Translations under genes and position numbers: made by a program
In this document: piece by piece, positions 13,043 through 14,890 of the stretch
Layout: the number at the start of each line of letters is the position of its first letter
How positions within the stretch are numbered: the stretch's first letter is position 1
Notes under the pieces: generated by a model
What the model saw: the letters and a program-made list of their open reading frames with translations, nothing else
Databases searched by the model: none
Told to the model about the DNA's origin: nothing
Source: Bacteroidales bacterium
Lineage (GTDB): Bacteria > Bacteroidota > Bacteroidia > Bacteroidales > ML635J-15
Direction: 5' to 3'
Assembly: GCA_028701945.1 (NCBI GenBank)
Contig: JAQVPT010000055.1
Location: forward strand, 1-14,890
Length of the DNA stretch: 14,890 nucleotides

Positions 13043-14083
13043 ATGAAAGTTAATAATAAAAATTACCGAGCAATTTGGATGGAAGGAACTACTGTTTGTA
13101 TGATAGAACAAAACAAACTTCCTTTTGAGTTTGCGATACATTATTGCAAAACTATTGATGATACTTGCGATGCAATTAGTACAATGATAACTCGTGGTGC
13201 TGGCTCAATTGGTGCTGCTGGAGGCTATGCAATGTTGCAAGCAATTTTGAATTCAGATGATAAAAATTTGTTGCAAAATCTGAAAGCAGCAAAGCGACAA
13301 ATAGATAAAACTCGTCCAACTGCGGTAAATTTGTCTTATGCTACAACAAGAGTTTTAAAAGCTGCTGAAACTTCAAAAGAATTCGCAATTGCAGAGGCTC
13401 ATGCTGTTGCTGACGAATGTGCAGAACATGGACGATTAATCGGAGTTTATGGTAACGAGTTAATAAAAGGTGGTTTTACAATAGAAACACACTGTAATGC
13501 AGGTTGGTTAGCACTTGTTGATTTTGGTTCGGCACTTGCTCCAATATATGCTGCACACAATGCAGGTAAAAATATTCATGTTTTAGTTGATGAAACCCGT
13601 CCACGTTCTCAAGGTGCTAGATTGACAGCTTGGGAACTTAATCAACATGGTGTTCCTCATACAATTATTCCAGATAATGCAGGTGCTCACTATATGTCAA
13701 AAGGAAAAGTTGATATTATGATTGTTGGTGCTGACAGAATTGCAGCAAATGGCGATACTGCAAATAAAATAGGCACACTTGAGAAAGCAATTGCAGCAAA
13801 ATATTACGGAATTCCATTTTATATTGCAGCTCCAATTAGTACAATCGACTTAAATACTCCTGATGGAACAAAAATACCAATTGAAGAAAGAGGAGAGGAG
13901 GAAGTAATTTATTCTTATGGGAAAGATAATAATGGTAATTTTCATACTATTCTTACTGTTAGTCCTGGTTCTAAAGCCTCAAATCCAGCTTTTGACATAA
14001 CTCCAGCAGAACTTATTACCGGAATAATTACAGAAAAAGGAATCGTAAAAGCAAATACAGAATCTATTAAAAAATTATTTTAA
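13043..14083 (+). CDS. mtnA: S-methyl-5-thioribose-1-phosphate isomerase (MtnA-like)
   Basis: This predicted cytoplasmic aldose-ketose isomerase converts 5-methylthioribose-1-phosphate (and probably 5-deoxyribose-1-phosphate) to the ribulose form. The 346-residue length fits the MtnA/eIF2B-like family. Key segments are THCNAGWLA (149-157) with the presumed catalytic Cys151, ETRPRSQGARLTAWEL (184-199), IVGADRIAANGD (227-238) with the acid/base Asp231, and FYIAAPISTID plus IPIEERGEEEV (259-288). The phosphate-side loop is TRGAGSIGAAGG (50-61), where most MtnA proteins read VRGAPAIG; this is a noticeable substitution. A TTG codon six bases upstream could also start the frame, but the ATG at 13043 fits the promoter and the family. 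The stop is one base before the next gene, so the two form an operon. A ribose-1,5-bisphosphate isomerase role is a less likely alternative. Confidence 0.87.
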   Translation: MKVNNKNYRAIWMEGTTVCMIEQNKLPFEFAIHYCKTIDDTCDAISTMITRGAGSIGAAGGYAMLQAILNSDDKNLLQNLKAAKRQIDKTRPTAVNLSYATTRVLKAAETSKEFAIAEAHAVADECAEHGRLIGVYGNELIKGGFTIETHCNAGWLALVDFGSALAPIYAAHNAGKNIHVLVDETRPRSQGARLTAWELNQHGVPHTIIPDNAGAHYMSKGKVDIMIVGADRIAANGDTANKIGTLEKAIAAKYYGIPFYIAAPISTIDLNTPDGTKIPIEERGEEEVIYSYGKDNNGNFHTILTVSPGSKASNPAFDITPAELITGIITEKGIVKANTESIKKLF

Positions 14084-14084
14084 A

Positions 14085-14708
14085 ATGATATTTAAAGAAG
14101 AAAGAAGATTCGTTGCAAAAACAATGCGGCGTTTATACGCACAAAGACTTACAACTTCGAGTGGTGGTAATGTAAGTATGAAAAACAAAGATGGATATAT
14201 ATTTCTAACAGCGAGCCAAACAGATAAGTCTTGTATCAAATGGCAGGAGATAATTATTTTTGATCCTAAAGGTAAAAATTTGACTCCCGAACTTAAACCA
14301 AGTATGGAGTTTGCAATGCACCAAGATATTTATAATACTCGCAAAGATATTTTTGCAGTGGTTCATGCACATCCTGTGTATGCAAGTACTTTTGCGGTAA
14401 CAGACATCAAACCAGTTTCGTCAATGACTGGCGAAGCGAGATTCGTACTTGGCGAGATTGCAATGGTTGATTACAAACTTATGGGAACAGAAGACCTTGC
14501 TAAAGCATGTGCCTCGTCTCTGCAAAATGCTGATACAGCAATAATGAAAAATCATGGTGCAATTTGCATAGGAAATTCTCTCTTTCAAGCTTTTGATAGA
14601 ATGGAAGTTTTGGAATTTACTTGCCAAATGTATTTTAATACTTTGATATTAGAAAACTGTAAAATGTTAAATGATAGCGAGTTGAAGAAAATTGATGGGC
14701 TGAAGTAG
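14085..14708 (+). CDS. Class II aldolase/adducin-family protein (methylthio- or deoxyribulose-1-phosphate aldolase/dehydratase)
   Basis: This 207-residue zinc-dependent class II aldolase-family protein is predicted to act on the product of the preceding isomerase. The family features are TTSSGGNVSMK (23-33) for phosphate binding, PSMEFAMH (72-79) with the probable catalytic Glu75, HAHP (94-97), and NHGAI (156-160). His94, His96 and His157 are the expected metal ligands. It could be an aldolase that splits 5-methylthioribulose- or 5-deoxyribulose-1-phosphate into dihydroxyacetone phosphate and an aldehyde (DHAP shunt), or the MtnB dehydratase of classical methionine salvage; both belong to this fold. 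The absence of mtnC, mtnD or other salvage genes beside it favours the aldolase, but this is inference. A fuculose-phosphate aldolase is another option. It is separated from mtnA by one base and probably translationally coupled. Confidence 0.85.
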   Translation: MIFKEERRFVAKTMRRLYAQRLTTSSGGNVSMKNKDGYIFLTASQTDKSCIKWQEIIIFDPKGKNLTPELKPSMEFAMHQDIYNTRKDIFAVVHAHPVYASTFAVTDIKPVSSMTGEARFVLGEIAMVDYKLMGTEDLAKACASSLQNADTAIMKNHGAICIGNSLFQAFDRMEVLEFTCQMYFNTLILENCKMLNDSELKKIDGLK

Positions 14709-14781
14709 GGTTTGCTCACACATCATCTCTTGTTTATGTAAAGTTGTGATTCTGTGATTCTGTAAGAGACTGTATTCTGAA

Positions 14782-14820
14782 GTCTGTCCATAACAAAACA
14801 ATTATTAAATTTGTAAAATT
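14782..14820 (+). promoter_or_regulatory. IS-end-like motif and -7 box before the last gene
   Basis: GTCTGTCCATAA at 14782-14793 is identical to 4033-4044 at the left end of MITE copy 2. TAAATTTG at 14806-14813 matches TAnnTTTG and lies 7 bases before the ATG at 14821. The combination looks like the left end and promoter of an insertion sequence. The boundary of the element cannot be placed; GAGACTG just upstream could belong to it. Confidence 0.35.
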
Positions 14821-14890
14821 ATGGTAAAGAAAACAGAAAGTCCTGAGTACATTGCAATGCGTGATTTAGCCTTGCAACAATTAAAGAGTG
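14821..14890 (+). CDS. Start of a gene, possibly an IS256-type transposase (partial)
   Basis: The frame ATG GTA AAG AAA is open to the window edge and gives MVKKTESPEYIAMRDLALQQ followed by LKS (23 residues). The end, LALQQLKS, resembles the beginning of the N-terminal region of some IS256/mutator-type transposases of Bacteroidota, and the upstream sequence shares an IS-end-like motif with the MITE at 4031. Twenty-three residues are too few for a firm family call, so another hypothetical protein is equally possible. The start is supported by the -7-like box just upstream. Confidence 0.4.
   Translation, partial: MVKKTESPEYIAMRDLALQQLKS

Noticed and set aside
14708..14780. Terminator after the aldolase gene
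   Set aside because: Only a short tandem repeat (GTGATTCT twice) is visible; no stem followed by a T-run was found.

Overview
The window looks like a chromosome segment from an AT-rich member of the Bacteroidota. Supporting signs are a Bacteroidota-type promoter (TTG, 19 bp, TATTTTTG matching TAnnTTTG) in front of the mtnA-like gene, start codons without recognisable Shine-Dalgarno sequences, a DUF4197-type lipoprotein, and a pyridoxamine-kinase-type PdxY protein. No phage, plasmid or CRISPR module is visible. The genes are mostly housekeeping or envelope genes, and the spaces between them are unusually rich in small mobile or structured elements.

Layout: 2-370 is the C-terminal end of an acyl-CoA synthetase (+). 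371-870 is a gene-free spacer holding a decayed repeat and a complete 123-bp MITE-like element with 7-bp target duplications. 871-1746 is a pyridoxal/pyridoxamine kinase (-). 1919-3997 is a Na/phosphate cotransporter with an N-terminal Ig-like domain and a C-terminal PhoU-like domain (+). 3998-4438 holds a second MITE copy (150 bp, again with a 7-bp duplication) and a hairpin-rich stretch. 4439-5782 is an orphan membrane histidine kinase (-). 5783-6496 holds a structured RNA resembling the 5' part of a group II intron, interrupted by a different 161-bp inverted-repeat element. 6497-8542 is a two-gene unit (-): a DUF4197 lipoprotein followed by an unrecognised exported protein. 8708-11074 is a second two-gene unit (-): a PBP4/DacB-type peptidase abutting a degenerate CPBP-family membrane protein. 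11075-13042 is a repeat island around a single-domain HUH (Y1) transposase. 13043-14708 is a two-gene operon (+): an MtnA-like isomerase and a class II aldolase-family protein. 14821 to the end is the start of another gene, tentatively an insertion-sequence transposase.

The most interesting structure is the island at 11144-12816. Four complete copies and one truncated copy of a ~75-bp unit made of three consecutive hairpins surround an IS200-like Y1 transposase of 154 residues. The stems are conserved while the loops vary, and the flanking DNA is itself duplicated in a higher-order pattern. This resembles a REP/RAYT arrangement, in which a domesticated transposase is tied to palindromic repeats. 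The second notable structure is the MITE family at 745-867 and 4031-4180, whose two copies share a core with different but self-complementary stem arms. Both copies lie between convergent genes.

Metabolically, the mtnA-aldolase pair without dehydratase, enolase or dioxygenase partners fits salvage of 5-methylthioribose or 5-deoxyribose phosphates (DHAP-shunt type) better than the complete methionine salvage pathway. The visible context alone cannot settle this.
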